Below, in pieces: positions 52,972-61,759 of a DNA stretch of 64,000 nt (within the stretch, counting starts at the first letter, position 1; each line of letters starts with the position of its first letter). Source of the DNA: Bradyrhizobium sp. ARR65 (GTDB lineage Bacteria > Pseudomonadota > Alphaproteobacteria > Rhizobiales > Xanthobacteraceae). The notes beneath the pieces are model-generated. The model had not been told where the DNA came from and searched no databases. It worked only from the letters and a program-made list of their open reading frames with translations. The stretch spans positions 248,001 through 312,000 of the forward strand of contig NZ_AWZU01000002.1 in the NCBI RefSeq assembly GCF_000472385.1, written 5' to 3'. A program made the position numbers and the translations under genes.

Positions 52972-52996
52972 AGCCGGCATGTCGCCGGCTTTCTTT
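52972..52996 (+). terminator. Rho-independent terminator after the QOR-like gene, or leader hairpin of the next gene
   Basis: Stem AGCCGGC (52972-52978) and GCCGGCT (52984-52990) with a five-base loop, followed by TTCTTT. It begins 96 bp after the QOR stop and ends 14 bp before the ATG of the small secreted protein. It may therefore be a terminator, or a leader hairpin that modulates the small gene. Confidence 0.6.
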
Positions 52997-53009
52997 CAGT
53001 GAGGGCAAG

Positions 53010-53243
53010 ATGAGGATTTTGATTGCTGCTGCGATCTTATCGGCGCTGGCTCTTTCGCCGGCTTCCGCCAAAATGATGGCCTGCACCGCCGACAACATGG
53101 CCAAGGCCGTCGCGGCGATGGGACCCGAGCCGACCCCGGCCAACAAGGAATTGGCCGCGGCCAACACCGAGATGGGCAATGGCAAGATGAAGAACGCCTG
53201 CATGCACTATATGAATGCGCAGAAGTTGAGCATGGCGAAGTAA
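53010..53243 (+). CDS. Small secreted protein of unknown function
   Basis: 77 residues from the ATG at 53010 preceded by GTGAGGG. Sec signal MRILIAAAILSALALSPASA, giving a mature protein of about 57 residues with two cysteines (MMACTADNM and KNACMHYMN) and seven or more methionines, so Met-rich. A periplasmic, possibly metal-binding role is conceivable but unproven. Upstream hairpin at 52972-52990 and a terminator 30 bp downstream frame it as a single-gene unit. Confidence 0.75.
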   Translation: MRILIAAAILSALALSPASAKMMACTADNMAKAVAAMGPEPTPANKELAAANTEMGNGKMKNACMHYMNAQKLSMAK

Positions 53244-53273
53244 GGCCGGCAAAGAATTTTTCATTTGGGACTT

Positions 53274-53308
53274 GCCGCGCAGCCGATTAAGGCCGCGCGG
53301 CCTTTCTT
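53274..53308 (+). terminator. Terminator after the small secreted protein
   Basis: Stem GCCGCGC (53274-53280) and GCGCGGC (53295-53301) with a 14-base loop, followed by CTTTCTT. Lies 30 bp after the stop at 53243. The T-tract is imperfect. Confidence 0.55.
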
Positions 53309-53351
53309 CCCTCTCGCGCGCCCCGGCCGAATCCGGCTAAATTAGCTCGTT

Positions 53352-54515
53352 GTGTCCGGCGGCAAGAAACTCCATCCCTTAAGCCAGCGTGAGGCGAGGC
53401 GCATCTGGTTGCGCGCGCAGCGGCTCGATACGGCCGCGCCGTTCGGCGCCGGCGCGCAGGCCGTGGCGGATGCGGTCGCTCATCTCGGCTATGTGCAGAT
53501 CGATACCATCAACGTCATCGAGCGCTGCCATCACCACATCCTCTGGACCCGCATTCCCGAATACAGGCGCGTCGATCTGCACCAGGCCCAGAGCGTCGAC
53601 AAGAGCGTGTTCGAATACTGGACCCACGCGCTGTCCTACGTTCCGAGCCGCGACCTGCGGTTTTTCATTCCGCTGATGCGGCTGCACAAGCGCGAGCGGG
53701 AACGCTGGTTCGAGCAGGTTACGCCGCAGGACCTGCGCAAGGTGATGCGCCTGATCCGGCAGGGACCGCTGACCATTCGCGACATCGACGACGACGTGCT
53801 GGTCGAGAAGGAGCATCTCTGGGCCAGCCGCAAGCCCTCGAAGCGGGCGCTGCAATTTGCCTTCTATACCGGCGCGCTCGCCATCAGCGAGCGCAATGGC
53901 ATGCTGAAGACCTATGAGCTGATCGGTCGGCATTTCGGCTGGGACAAGCCGCCGAAGGCCGCGTCCGCGACCGAGGTCGCCGCCTATCTGCTCGATCGAG
54001 CCCTGCGCTCGCAGGGCCTCGTCTCGCTCGATTCGATCTGCCATCTCGACGCGCCGAGCAAGCCGGGAGTCCGCCGTATAATCGAGGCATGCGTTCGGCG
54101 GGGCGAACTGGTCCCGGTCATGCTGGAAGGTGCCGGCAAGCAGGAGCACTGGGCACGCCCGGAGTTTCTGGAGGAGAAAGGTGAGGGCGCGCCTGAGCTG
54201 GTGCACATCCTCTCGCCCTTCGATCCGCTGATCATCCAGCGCAAGCGCACGGGTCTGTTCTTCGGCTACGAGCACCGTTTTGAGGCCTATGTGCCGAAAC
54301 ACAAGCGCCAGTTCGGCTATTTCGCGCTGCCGGTGCTGGTGGACGATGACATCGTCGCCGCCATCGACGTCAAGACCGACCGGCAGAACCGCAAGCTGTT
54401 GCTGCAGCAATGGAGCTGGGTGGGCGTTGGGGCCAAGCGCGGCGCGCGCAATACATTGAAGGTGCGGATCGAGGAAGAGCTCGACCGGTTCGAGAGATTC
54501 CAGCTCGACAACTGA
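53352..54515 (+). CDS. AlkX/YcaQ-like DNA glycosylase (HTH_42 family)
   Basis: 387 residues from a GTG at 53352. The YcaQ/AlkZ family excises bulky or cross-linked purines. The catalytic QxD motif of the AlkX branch is seen as QID in LGYVQIDTINVIERCHHHIL. Three winged-helix modules are expected: HPLSQREARRIWLRAQRLD at the start, LIRQGPLTIRDIDDDVLVEK in the middle, and FDPLIIQRKRTGLFFGYEHR near the C-terminus. Length is normal. No SOS-like box seen upstream. Followed by a palindromic repeat. Confidence 0.88.
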   Translation: MSGGKKLHPLSQREARRIWLRAQRLDTAAPFGAGAQAVADAVAHLGYVQIDTINVIERCHHHILWTRIPEYRRVDLHQAQSVDKSVFEYWTHALSYVPSRDLRFFIPLMRLHKRERERWFEQVTPQDLRKVMRLIRQGPLTIRDIDDDVLVEKEHLWASRKPSKRALQFAFYTGALAISERNGMLKTYELIGRHFGWDKPPKAASATEVAAYLLDRALRSQGLVSLDSICHLDAPSKPGVRRIIEACVRRGELVPVMLEGAGKQEHWARPEFLEEKGEGAPELVHILSPFDPLIIQRKRTGLFFGYEHRFEAYVPKHKRQFGYFALPVLVDDDIVAAIDVKTDRQNRKLLLQQWSWVGVGAKRGARNTLKVRIEEELDRFERFQLDN

Positions 54516-54519
54516 TGCC

Positions 54520-54598
54520 GTCATTCCGGGGCGATGCGCAGCATCGAACCCGGAATCTCGAGATTCCGGGTTCACGCTTCGCGTGCCCCGGAATGACG
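54520..54598. repeat. Intergenic repeat, GTCATTCCGGGG type (copy 2)
   Basis: GTCATTCCGGGGCGATGC at one end and GCCCCGGAATGAC at the other are inverted; the centre AATCTCGAGATT is itself palindromic. It starts four bases after the glycosylase stop, so it may act as a transcription terminator or mRNA stabiliser. Confidence 0.8.
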
Positions 54599-54732
54599 CA
54601 GCAAGATAGGGCCGACGCATGCCTCCTCCCGCCCCAGCGAATGTGCATCCCGGATGAATCCGATTGACACCACCGGTGCAATGCTAAAAACCTTTGTCAG
54701 AACATCAAAAAGAACGACCCAGGGGAGCAAAC

Positions 54733-56070
54733 ATGAGCCAATCCGCGAGTCTTGCTGCGTCGAGCGTCGGCGTTCGGGGCGACATCGAAGCCTCGACCAT
54801 CCGCGCCATCTCCTGGCGGCTCATCCCCTTTCTGGTGCTGGCTTACTTCTTCTCCTATCTCGATCGCGTCAACCTCAGCTTCGCTGCGCTCGGCATGAAC
54901 GCGGAATTGAAATTCACGCCCCTGATCTACGCCTGGGGCGCCGGCATTTTCTTCATCGGCTATTTCATCTTCGAGGTACCGAGCAATCTCGCACTGGAGA
55001 AGTTCGGCGCCAGCCGCTGGATCGCACGTATCATGGTGACCTGGGGGGTGATCTCGGCGCTGATGGCAACCGTCAACAGCGAGTGGAGTTTTTACCTGCT
55101 GCGCTTCCTGCTCGGCGTGGCCGAGGCCGGCTTCTTCCCCGGCATCATCCTCTATCTGACGTATTGGTACCCGGCCGAATATCGTGCGCGTTTTCTCGCG
55201 GCATTCGCTATCGCTGTGCCCGTCTCCACCGTGATCGGCGCGCCGATTTCGGGCCTGTTGCTTGGCCTCGACGGCGTCTGGGGCCTGAGAGGCTGGCAAT
55301 GGCTGTTCATCATCGAGGGCATCCCCTCGATGATGCTCGGGTTGGTCACCTGGTTCTATCTGACCGACAAGCCCGAACATGCCAACTGGCTCACGGCCGA
55401 GCAGAAGGCCTGGCTGTCGACGCGGCTCAATGCCGAATTTGCCGCCAAGCAGGCGGCGAAGTCCATGACGTTGGGTGAAGCGCTGTCTTCGCCCAAGGTG
55501 ATCATGCTCAGCCTGATCTACTTCTGCTTCGTCGCGGCGCTCTACGGCATGCAGTTCTGGCTGCCGCAGATCGTCAAGGCCTTCGGCCTCACCAATGCGC
55601 AGACCGGTTTCGTCACCGCGATCCCGTATCTGTTCGGTACCGCTGCCATGATCCTGTGGGCAAGGCGCTCGGATGCGACGCGCGAGCGCGTCTTCCATGT
55701 CGGCGCGCCGTTCTTCGTCACAGCGCTCGCGCTCGGGGTCTCCAGCAACATCACCGACCCGACCATGACCATGGTGGTGCTGACCCTTGCCGCCATCGGC
55801 ATCTTTTGCATCTTCGGCGTGTTCTGGACGTTGCCGACGGCCTGGCTCTCCGGCACTGCGGCGGCCGGCGCGATCGCGCTGATCAACTCGATCGGCAATC
55901 TTGCCGGCTTCGGCGGGCCGTATCTGATCGGCTGGGCCAAGGAAGCGACGGGCAGCACCTCGACCGGCCTGCTGTTTCTTGCGGTCTTGCCACTGATCGG
56001 CGGCCTGCTCGTTTTCCTGGGCGGCCACGAGAGCAAGGTGGAGTTCGCCGGCACCGAACGGGGGAAGTGA
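54733..56070 (+). CDS. MFS transporter, anion:cation symporter (ACS) type
   Basis: 445 residues from the ATG at 54733, after AGGGGAG; a 13-codon longer start is less likely. Twelve helices. ISWRLIPFLVLAYFFSYLDR and VNLSFAALGMN at helix 1, and LRFLLGVAEAGFFPGIILYL at helix 4, are the ACS-family hallmark shared by tartrate, hexuronate and hydroxyphenylacetate importers. A TTGACA hexamer 64 bp upstream may be part of its promoter. Substrate is probably an aromatic or sugar acid; no catabolic gene is adjacent. Confidence 0.93.
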   Translation: MSQSASLAASSVGVRGDIEASTIRAISWRLIPFLVLAYFFSYLDRVNLSFAALGMNAELKFTPLIYAWGAGIFFIGYFIFEVPSNLALEKFGASRWIARIMVTWGVISALMATVNSEWSFYLLRFLLGVAEAGFFPGIILYLTYWYPAEYRARFLAAFAIAVPVSTVIGAPISGLLLGLDGVWGLRGWQWLFIIEGIPSMMLGLVTWFYLTDKPEHANWLTAEQKAWLSTRLNAEFAAKQAAKSMTLGEALSSPKVIMLSLIYFCFVAALYGMQFWLPQIVKAFGLTNAQTGFVTAIPYLFGTAAMILWARRSDATRERVFHVGAPFFVTALALGVSSNITDPTMTMVVLTLAAIGIFCIFGVFWTLPTAWLSGTAAAGAIALINSIGNLAGFGGPYLIGWAKEATGSTSTGLLFLAVLPLIGGLLVFLGGHESKVEFAGTERGK

Positions 56071-56086
56071 CGGGCGTTTTAGCTTT

Positions 56087-56200
56087 GTCATTCGGGGCGC
56101 TCGCGAGAGCGAGCGAACCTGGAATCTCTCTGGTCAAGAAACGTCGCCAAACGAGCTCGAGATTCCGGATAGACGCGCCGTGCGCGTCGTCCGGAATGAC
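56087..56200. repeat. Intergenic repeat, GTCATTCCGGGG type (copy 3, enlarged)
   Basis: GTCATTCGGGGCGCTCGCG at the left, GTCCGGAATGAC at the right, inverted relative to each other. The centre is longer than in the other copies, with an extra GTCAAGAAACGTCGCC segment before CGAGATTCCGG. Just after the MFS stop. Confidence 0.7.
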
Positions 56201-56384
56201 GTGCTTGGGGCCGGTGCAGTCATGCGTCGGTGGGTTGAGCAGGGCGAAACCTACCATTGACGCCAGTGGAAGGTGGTGGGTTTCGCATTTGCTCAACCGA
56301 CCCTGAGGTTTTCGCAAACACCTGTTGTGGACTCGGCGTTTGCCGGGGCGGCCGAGCAATATTAATTAACGTTCACGAAATCAT

Positions 56385-56412
56385 GATTATTGACGATTAT
56401 TGACTTTCGTCA
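56385..56412. promoter_or_regulatory. Tandem direct repeat and dyad upstream of the second RND operon
   Basis: GATTATTGAC occurs twice in tandem (56385-56394 and 56395-56404). Overlapping it is a 6-10-6 dyad, TGACGA (56391-56396) and TCGTCA (56407-56412). The region is AT-rich, 47-75 bp upstream of the adaptor ATG, and is a candidate operator for the TetR protein encoded at the end of the operon. Confidence 0.4.
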
Positions 56413-56458
56413 GCAAACATTTGACATTCCAGGATAGGTCGAGTCCAGGGAGTGTCCG

Positions 56459-57565
56459 ATGCTGGCCCGGTTGATTTTGTTGAATTACTCCAGGTTGTTA
56501 GCTGGCGTGACGCTGGCCGGCATGGCGGTAGCGCTGGCAGGCTGCAACGACAGCGTCGCCGAGAAGGCCGAGCCGACCCGCCCCGTGCTGGTCGCGACCG
56601 CCCATTACGAGGCCGAAACCCCTGAGCGCAGCTTTGTCGGGACCATCCGGCCACGTATCGAGAGCGACCTCGGCTTTCGCGTCGCCGGCAAGGTTTCCAA
56701 GCGCCTGGTCGAGGTCGGCCAACGCGTCGATGTCGGCACCCCGCTCGCGACGCTGGACGAGGTCGACCTGAAGCTGCAAGCCGAGCAGGCGGAGGCTGAG
56801 CTCAGGGCCGCGACCGGCGTGCTGGCACAGGCCGCCGCCGCCGAGCAGCGCGCCAAGAACCTGCGCGTCAATGGTTGGACCACCGACGCCCAGCTCGATT
56901 CCGCCAAGGCCTCGGCCGACGAGGCTCGCGCGCGGCTTAACCGCGCCGAGCGCTCGGTCGAGCTCACCAAGAACTCGCTCTCCTACGCGACGCTGGAGGC
57001 GGACGCCCGCGGCGTCGTTACCGCGACGCTGGTCGAGCCCGGCCAGGTCGTGGCCGCCGGCCAGACCGCCATTCGCGTCGCGCGGCTGGCGGAAAAAGAG
57101 GCGGTGGTCGCGATCCCCGAAACGCTGGTCGAGCGTGCCAAGAAAGGCATGGCGACCGTGACGCTGTGGTCCGATCCGAACCGGAAATACGCCGCGCGCC
57201 TGCGCGAGATTTCGCCGAGCGCCGATCCGGTCACGCGCACCTATCTCGCCAAATTCTCGCTGCCCGAGGCCGGCGACAATGTCGAGCTCGGCATGACCGC
57301 AACGCTGACTCTGGCCGATCCCGCGACCGAACGGGTCGCGCGGCTGCCGCTGTCGGCGCTGTTTCGCCAGGGCGGCGATCCCTCGCTCTATGTCGTCGAC
57401 GACAAGGGCGAGGTGACGCTGAAGCCGGTGAAGGTGAAGGCCTATGAGAGCAACGACCTCGTCATCTCGGGCGGCGTGGAGGAGGGCGCCAAGGTGGTCG
57501 CGCTCGGCGTACAAAAGATTGATCCGAGTCAGAAGGTACGGGTGGTCTCGTCGCTGTCGTTCTGA
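56459..57565 (+). CDS. RND efflux adaptor lipoprotein (HlyD/MFP family)
   Basis: 368 residues with a lipoprotein signal (LLAGVTLAGMAVALAGC, lipobox LAGC at ~26-29), so anchored in the inner membrane by lipid. Barrel-sandwich halves GFRVAGKVSKRLVEVGQRVD and LEADARGVVTATLVEPGQVV flank a coiled coil (~100-165). The C-terminal membrane-proximal domain includes LPLSALFRQGGDPSLYVVDD. Partner of the permease at 57825, from which two palindromic repeats separate it. Confidence 0.93.
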   Translation: MLARLILLNYSRLLAGVTLAGMAVALAGCNDSVAEKAEPTRPVLVATAHYEAETPERSFVGTIRPRIESDLGFRVAGKVSKRLVEVGQRVDVGTPLATLDEVDLKLQAEQAEAELRAATGVLAQAAAAEQRAKNLRVNGWTTDAQLDSAKASADEARARLNRAERSVELTKNSLSYATLEADARGVVTATLVEPGQVVAAGQTAIRVARLAEKEAVVAIPETLVERAKKGMATVTLWSDPNRKYAARLREISPSADPVTRTYLAKFSLPEAGDNVELGMTATLTLADPATERVARLPLSALFRQGGDPSLYVVDDKGEVTLKPVKVKAYESNDLVISGGVEEGAKVVALGVQKIDPSQKVRVVSSLSF

Positions 57566-57573
57566 ATTCCCTT

Positions 57574-57659
57574 CCGTCATTGCGGGGTGCGAAGCGAGGA
57601 AGTGGTCCAGTATCCAAGCCCAGCCCCCTGGATCGCTTCGCTTCCCCCCGCAATGACGG
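57574..57659. repeat. Intergenic repeat, GTCATTGCGGGG type (copy 1), inside the RND operon
   Basis: CCGTCATTGCGGGG at the left and CCCCGCAATGACGG at the right are perfectly inverted, with AAGCGA/TCGCTT arms inside, so a long hairpin can form in the mRNA between adaptor and permease genes. Second copy at 61651-61737. Confidence 0.8.
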
Positions 57660-57707
57660 TCCCTGAGCGCGACGATTCGATCTGATCTCGTCGCGCAGTT
57701 GCGCTCC

Positions 57708-57787
57708 GCCATTCCGGGGTGGTGCGAAAGCACCGAACCCGGAATCTCGAGGTTCCGGGGTTCGCTTTGCGTGCGCCCCGGAACGAC
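57708..57787. repeat. Intergenic repeat, GTCATTCCGGGG type (copy 4), inside the RND operon
   Basis: GCCATTCCGGGG to CCCCGGAACGACG with the central AATCTCGAGGTT. Together with the different element at 57574 it fills nearly all of the 259-bp gap between adaptor and permease genes. Confidence 0.8.
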
Positions 57788-57824
57788 GAAATTGAAGCAG
57801 GTCGCGAGAAAACTGGAGATCGAC

Positions 57825-60800
57825 ATGAAGCGCTTCAATCTTTCCGCCTGGGCGGTCAGCCATCCGGCGCTCGTGCTGTTCCTGATGGTGGCGCTGGGCA
57901 TCGCCGGCCTGTTCTCGTATCAGCGGCTCGGGCGAGCGGAGGACCCGTATTTCACGGTCAAGGTCGTCAACGTCTCCGTGATGTGGCCGGGCGCGACCGC
58001 CAAGGAGATGCAGACCCAGGTCGCCGATCCCATTGAGAAGAAGCTGCAGGAGCTGCCCTATTTCGAGAAGGTGCAGACCTATTCGAAGCCCGGCTTCTCC
58101 GCGATGCAGGTGACCTTCCGCGATTCCACGCCGCCGAAGGACGTGCCCTATCTGTTTTATCTCCTGCGCAAGAAGCTGGTCGACGTGCAGGGCGAATTGC
58201 CGAGCGGCATTCTCGGCCCCGTCGTCAACGACGAATTCTCCGACGTCGATTCCATCCTCTTCATGCTGACCGGCGATGGTGCCGACTACAAGCAGCTCAA
58301 GACGGTTGCAGAGGCTTTCCGCCAGCGCCTGCTCAAGGTGAACGGCGTCACCAAGGTCGACATGTATGGCAACCAGGACGAGCGCGTCTTTGTCGAGTTC
58401 TCTCACGCCAAGCTCGCCACGCTCGGCATCACGCCGCAGGCACTGTTCGACTCGCTCGCAAAGCAGAACAACGTCGTGCCGGCGGGCACGGTGGAAACCT
58501 CGTCGCAGCGCGTGCCGCTGCGCGTCACCGGCGCGCTCGATGGCGCCAAAGCGGTGGCGGAAACGCCCGTCGAGAGCAATGGGCGCGTCTTCCGGCTGGG
58601 CGATATCGCAACCGTCACCCACGGCTTCGTCGACCCGCCGAGCTTCATCGTGCGCCAGGAAGGCAAGCCCGCGATCGGCATCGGCGTCGTCACTGCCAAG
58701 GGCGCCAATATTCTCGAACTCGGCAAGGACGTGAATGCCGCCACCGCCGACTTCATGAAGGCGGTGCCGCAAGGCATCAATATCGATCAGATCGCCGATC
58801 AGCCCAAGGTCGTCGAGCACGCGGTCGGCGAGTTCGTGCACTCTTTCGTCGAGGCGCTCGCGATCGTGCTGTTCGTCTCCTTCCTCGCGCTCGGCTGGCG
58901 CACCGGCATCGTCGTGGCCCTGTCCGTCCCCTTGGTGCTCGGAATCGTCTTCATCGTGATGAACGCGATGTCGCTCGATCTGCACCGCATTACGCTCGGT
59001 GCCTTGATCATCGCGCTCGGCCTGCTCGTCGATGACGCGATCATCGCGGTGGAGATGATGGTGGTGAAGATGGAGCAGGGCTGGGACCGCATCCGCGCCG
59101 CGTCCTTTGCGTGGGAGTCGACGGCGTTTCCGATGCTCACGGGCACGCTGGTCACCGCGGCCGGTTTTCTACCCATCGGCTTTGCCAATTCGGCGGTCGG
59201 CGAATATGCCGGGGGCATTTTCTGGATCGTGGCGATCTCGCTGATCGCCTCCTGGTTCGTGGCCGTGATCTTCACGCCCTATATCGGCGTCAAGCTGTTG
59301 CCGGACATGAAGGTCCACCACAGTCACGACCCGCACGCGATCTATGAGACGCGGCTCTATCGCGGCTTACGCGCCGTCATCCAATGGTGCGTCGATCATC
59401 GCATCACCACGGTCGCGGCGACTGTGGGCATCTTCGCCGCCTCAATCGTGGCCTTCGGCCATGTGCAGCAGCAGTTTTTCCCGCTGTCGGAGCGGCCCGA
59501 ACTGTTCCTGCAGCTACGCCTACCGGAGGGCACCGCCTTCAATGTCACGGAAAAGTCGGTGGAGAAGGCGGAGACGCTGCTTAGGGGTGACAAGGATATT
59601 TCGACCTACACCGCCTATGTCGGGCAGGGCTCGCCGCGCTTCTGGCTGGGCCTTAATCCCCAGCTTCCGAACGAGGCCTTTGCCGAAATCGTGATCGTGG
59701 CGAAGGACGTCGAAGCGCGCGAGCGCATCAAGGCCAAAATCGAGAACGCGGTGGCTGACGGTGCGCTCAGCGAGGCGCGCGTGCGTGTCGACCGCTTCAA
59801 TTTCGGTCCGCCGGTCGGTTTCCCCGTGCAATTCCGCGTGATCGGGCCTGACACCAACAAAGTGCGCGAGATCGCCTATCAGGTCCGCGATGTCATGAAG
59901 CAAAACCCGAACGTCAAAGACGTGCAACTCGACTGGAACGAGCAATCACCTTACCTGAAACTTGTTGTCGACCAGGATCGTGCCCGTGCGCTGGGCCTGA
60001 CCCCGCAGGACGTCTCGCAGTCGCTCGCCATGCTGATCTCGGGCCTCCAGGTCACCACCGTGCGCGACGGCATCGAGAAGGTCAGCGTGGTCGCCCGCGC
60101 CGTTCCCTCCGAGCGGCTCGATCTCGCCCATGTCGGCGACCTCACCATTACTTCCAAGAACGGCATCGCCGTGCCGCTGCAGCAGATCGCGAAGATCGAA
60201 TATTCACACGAGGAGCCGATCCTGTGGCGGCGCAATCGCGACATGGCGATAACGGTGCGCTCCGACGTCAACGACGGCGTGCAGGCGCCCGATGTCACCA
60301 ACCAGATCTGGCCGAAATTGCAGGAGATTCGCGATCATCTCGAGCCGGCCTACCGGATCGAGGCGGGCGGCGCGTTCGAGGAATCCGCCAAGGGCAATGC
60401 CTCGATCTTCGTCCTCTTCCCGATGATGGCGATCGTGATGCTGACGCTCCTGATGATTCAGCTCCAGAACTTCTCGCGCCTCTTCCTGGTCTTCCTCACC
60501 GCGCCCCTTGGCATCATCGGCGCCTCGTTGGGGTTGAACGTCGCCAACGCCCCGTTCGGCTTCGTCGCGCTGCTCGGCCTGATCGCGCTCGCCGGCATGA
60601 TCATGCGCAACACCGTGATCCTGGTCGACCAGATCGAGACCGACGTCACCCATGGGCTCACGCGCAAGGAGGCGATCGTGGAGGCGACGGTGCGCCGGGC
60701 CCGACCGGTGGTGCTCACCGCGCTTGCCGCTATCCTCGCCATGATCCCGCTGTCGCGCTCGGCGTTTTGGGGGCCGATGGCGATCACCATCATGGGCGGT

Positions 60801-60950
60801 TTGTTTGTTGCAACCTTCCTGACCTTGCTGTACCTGCCGGGTCTCTACGCCCTCTGGTTCCGCAAGAGCCTTGAAGAAAGCGGCGCAAACGCCGATCTTG
60901 CGTCGCAGCAACGGCAGCCCGCTTTTCCGCTTGCTGAGGCCGCGGAATAG
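57825..60950 (+). CDS. RND efflux permease (AcrB/MexB superfamily)
   Basis: 1041 residues from the ATG at 57825 (MKRFNLSAWAVSHPALVLFL) after TGGAG; 42 further open codons upstream lie inside a palindromic repeat and are rejected as coding. Twelve helices are expected, with the paired proton-relay aspartates in LGLLVDDAIIAVEMMV (helix 4). Porter-domain loop SVMWPGATAKEMQTQVADPI and C-terminal ALLGLIALAGMIMRNTVILV with PVVLTALAAILAMIPL match the family. Acts with the lipoprotein adaptor; the outer-membrane channel is not encoded nearby. Confidence 0.95.
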   Translation: MKRFNLSAWAVSHPALVLFLMVALGIAGLFSYQRLGRAEDPYFTVKVVNVSVMWPGATAKEMQTQVADPIEKKLQELPYFEKVQTYSKPGFSAMQVTFRDSTPPKDVPYLFYLLRKKLVDVQGELPSGILGPVVNDEFSDVDSILFMLTGDGADYKQLKTVAEAFRQRLLKVNGVTKVDMYGNQDERVFVEFSHAKLATLGITPQALFDSLAKQNNVVPAGTVETSSQRVPLRVTGALDGAKAVAETPVESNGRVFRLGDIATVTHGFVDPPSFIVRQEGKPAIGIGVVTAKGANILELGKDVNAATADFMKAVPQGINIDQIADQPKVVEHAVGEFVHSFVEALAIVLFVSFLALGWRTGIVVALSVPLVLGIVFIVMNAMSLDLHRITLGALIIALGLLVDDAIIAVEMMVVKMEQGWDRIRAASFAWESTAFPMLTGTLVTAAGFLPIGFANSAVGEYAGGIFWIVAISLIASWFVAVIFTPYIGVKLLPDMKVHHSHDPHAIYETRLYRGLRAVIQWCVDHRITTVAATVGIFAASIVAFGHVQQQFFPLSERPELFLQLRLPEGTAFNVTEKSVEKAETLLRGDKDISTYTAYVGQGSPRFWLGLNPQLPNEAFAEIVIVAKDVEARERIKAKIENAVADGALSEARVRVDRFNFGPPVGFPVQFRVIGPDTNKVREIAYQVRDVMKQNPNVKDVQLDWNEQSPYLKLVVDQDRARALGLTPQDVSQSLAMLISGLQVTTVRDGIEKVSVVARAVPSERLDLAHVGDLTITSKNGIAVPLQQIAKIEYSHEEPILWRRNRDMAITVRSDVNDGVQAPDVTNQIWPKLQEIRDHLEPAYRIEAGGAFEESAKGNASIFVLFPMMAIVMLTLLMIQLQNFSRLFLVFLTAPLGIIGASLGLNVANAPFGFVALLGLIALAGMIMRNTVILVDQIETDVTHGLTRKEAIVEATVRRARPVVLTALAAILAMIPLSRSAFWGPMAITIMGGLFVATFLTLLYLPGLYALWFRKSLEESGANADLASQQRQPAFPLAEAAE

Positions 60951-60968
60951 TTGAACATTGAGATCGTC

Positions 60969-61577
60969 ATGACGCTGATTTCCGAACATGTCGAGCCTGA
61001 CACCCGCGAGCGGATCCTCGTGGTGGCGGAGCGGCTGTTCCGGCAGCTCGGCTACCAGAAGACCACGGTCGCGGATATCGCCAAAGAGCTGCGTATGAGC
61101 CCGGCCAACGTGTATCGCTTCTTCGAGTCGAAGAAGGCGATCCACGAAGGCGTGGCGCGCACGCTGATGGGCGAGGTCGAGACCGAAGCCAAGCGGATCG
61201 CGGATGCTCCGGGGCCGGCTACGCCCCGTCTGCGCGAACTCATAAAGACCATCAACCGCATGAACACCGAGCGCTATGTCGGCGACTCCAAGATGCACGA
61301 GATGGTCGAGATCGCCATGGAGGAGAGCTGGGACGTCTGCGTGGCGCACATGGAGCTCATCACCCGCATCATCGGCGAGGTGATCGGGCAGGGCGCGGCG
61401 TCGGGCGAATTCCGCGTCGCCGATGTACCGCTGGCGGCGATGTGCGCCTGTACCGCGATGGTGAAATTCTTCCATCCGCAGATGATCGCGCAGGCCGCCG
61501 ACAAACCCGGCCCCAGCATCGATCAAATGATCGATTTTGTCCTCGCCGGGCTTGGTTCGGGCAAAGCTGCAGGCTAA
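60969..61577 (+). CDS. TetR/AcrR-family regulator
   Basis: 202 residues from the ATG at 60969; a TTG directly after the permease stop (60951) is also possible and would abut it. Helix-turn-helix QKTTVADIAKELRMSPANVY and RFFESKKAIHEGVARTLM (~30-65), then a helical ligand domain. It is the last gene of the RND operon rather than divergent from it, an unusual position that would give negative feedback through the whole transcript. The likely operator is the dyad region at 56385-56412. Confidence 0.9.
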   Translation: MTLISEHVEPDTRERILVVAERLFRQLGYQKTTVADIAKELRMSPANVYRFFESKKAIHEGVARTLMGEVETEAKRIADAPGPATPRLRELIKTINRMNTERYVGDSKMHEMVEIAMEESWDVCVAHMELITRIIGEVIGQGAASGEFRVADVPLAAMCACTAMVKFFHPQMIAQAADKPGPSIDQMIDFVLAGLGSGKAAG

Positions 61578-61590
61578 GTTCCCCTCCATC

Positions 61591-61630
61591 CGTCATTCCG
61601 GGGCGCACGCGCAATACGCGCGGGCGAACA
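61591..61630. repeat. Intergenic repeat, GTCATTCCGGGG type (partial)
   Basis: CGTCATTCCGGGGCGCACGCGC is the left end of the element seen at 43594, 54520 and 57708. The right arm is missing and the sequence runs into the GTCATTGCGAGC element at 61651, so it looks truncated. Confidence 0.55.
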
Positions 61631-61650
61631 CGGCGATAATTGGGTTATTC

Positions 61651-61737
61651 CGTCATTGCGAGCGCAGCGAAGCAATCCAGGCTTGCTCCGCGGCGACACT
61701 CTGGATTGCTTCGTCGCTTTCGCTCCTCGCAGTGACG
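61651..61737. repeat. Intergenic repeat, GTCATTGCGAGC type (copy 2)
   Basis: CGTCATTGCGAGCGCAGCGA at the left, CGCTCCTCGCAGTGACG at the right, with GAAGCAATCCAG and CTGGATTGCTTC inside as a perfect 12-base inverted pair. Lies 22 bp upstream of the flavin reductase start. Confidence 0.8.
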
Positions 61738-61759
61738 CTCCAACAACAAGGAAGCAGGT

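Noticed and set aside
57699..57824. 42-codon N-terminal extension of the second RND permease
   Set aside because: It translates a palindromic repeat element and precedes the standard RND start with its first helix.
53379..58985. Several 400-500-codon minus-strand frames opposite the glycosylase, MFS, adaptor and permease genes
   Set aside because: Same antisense effect; all overlap well-supported plus-strand genes over their whole length.
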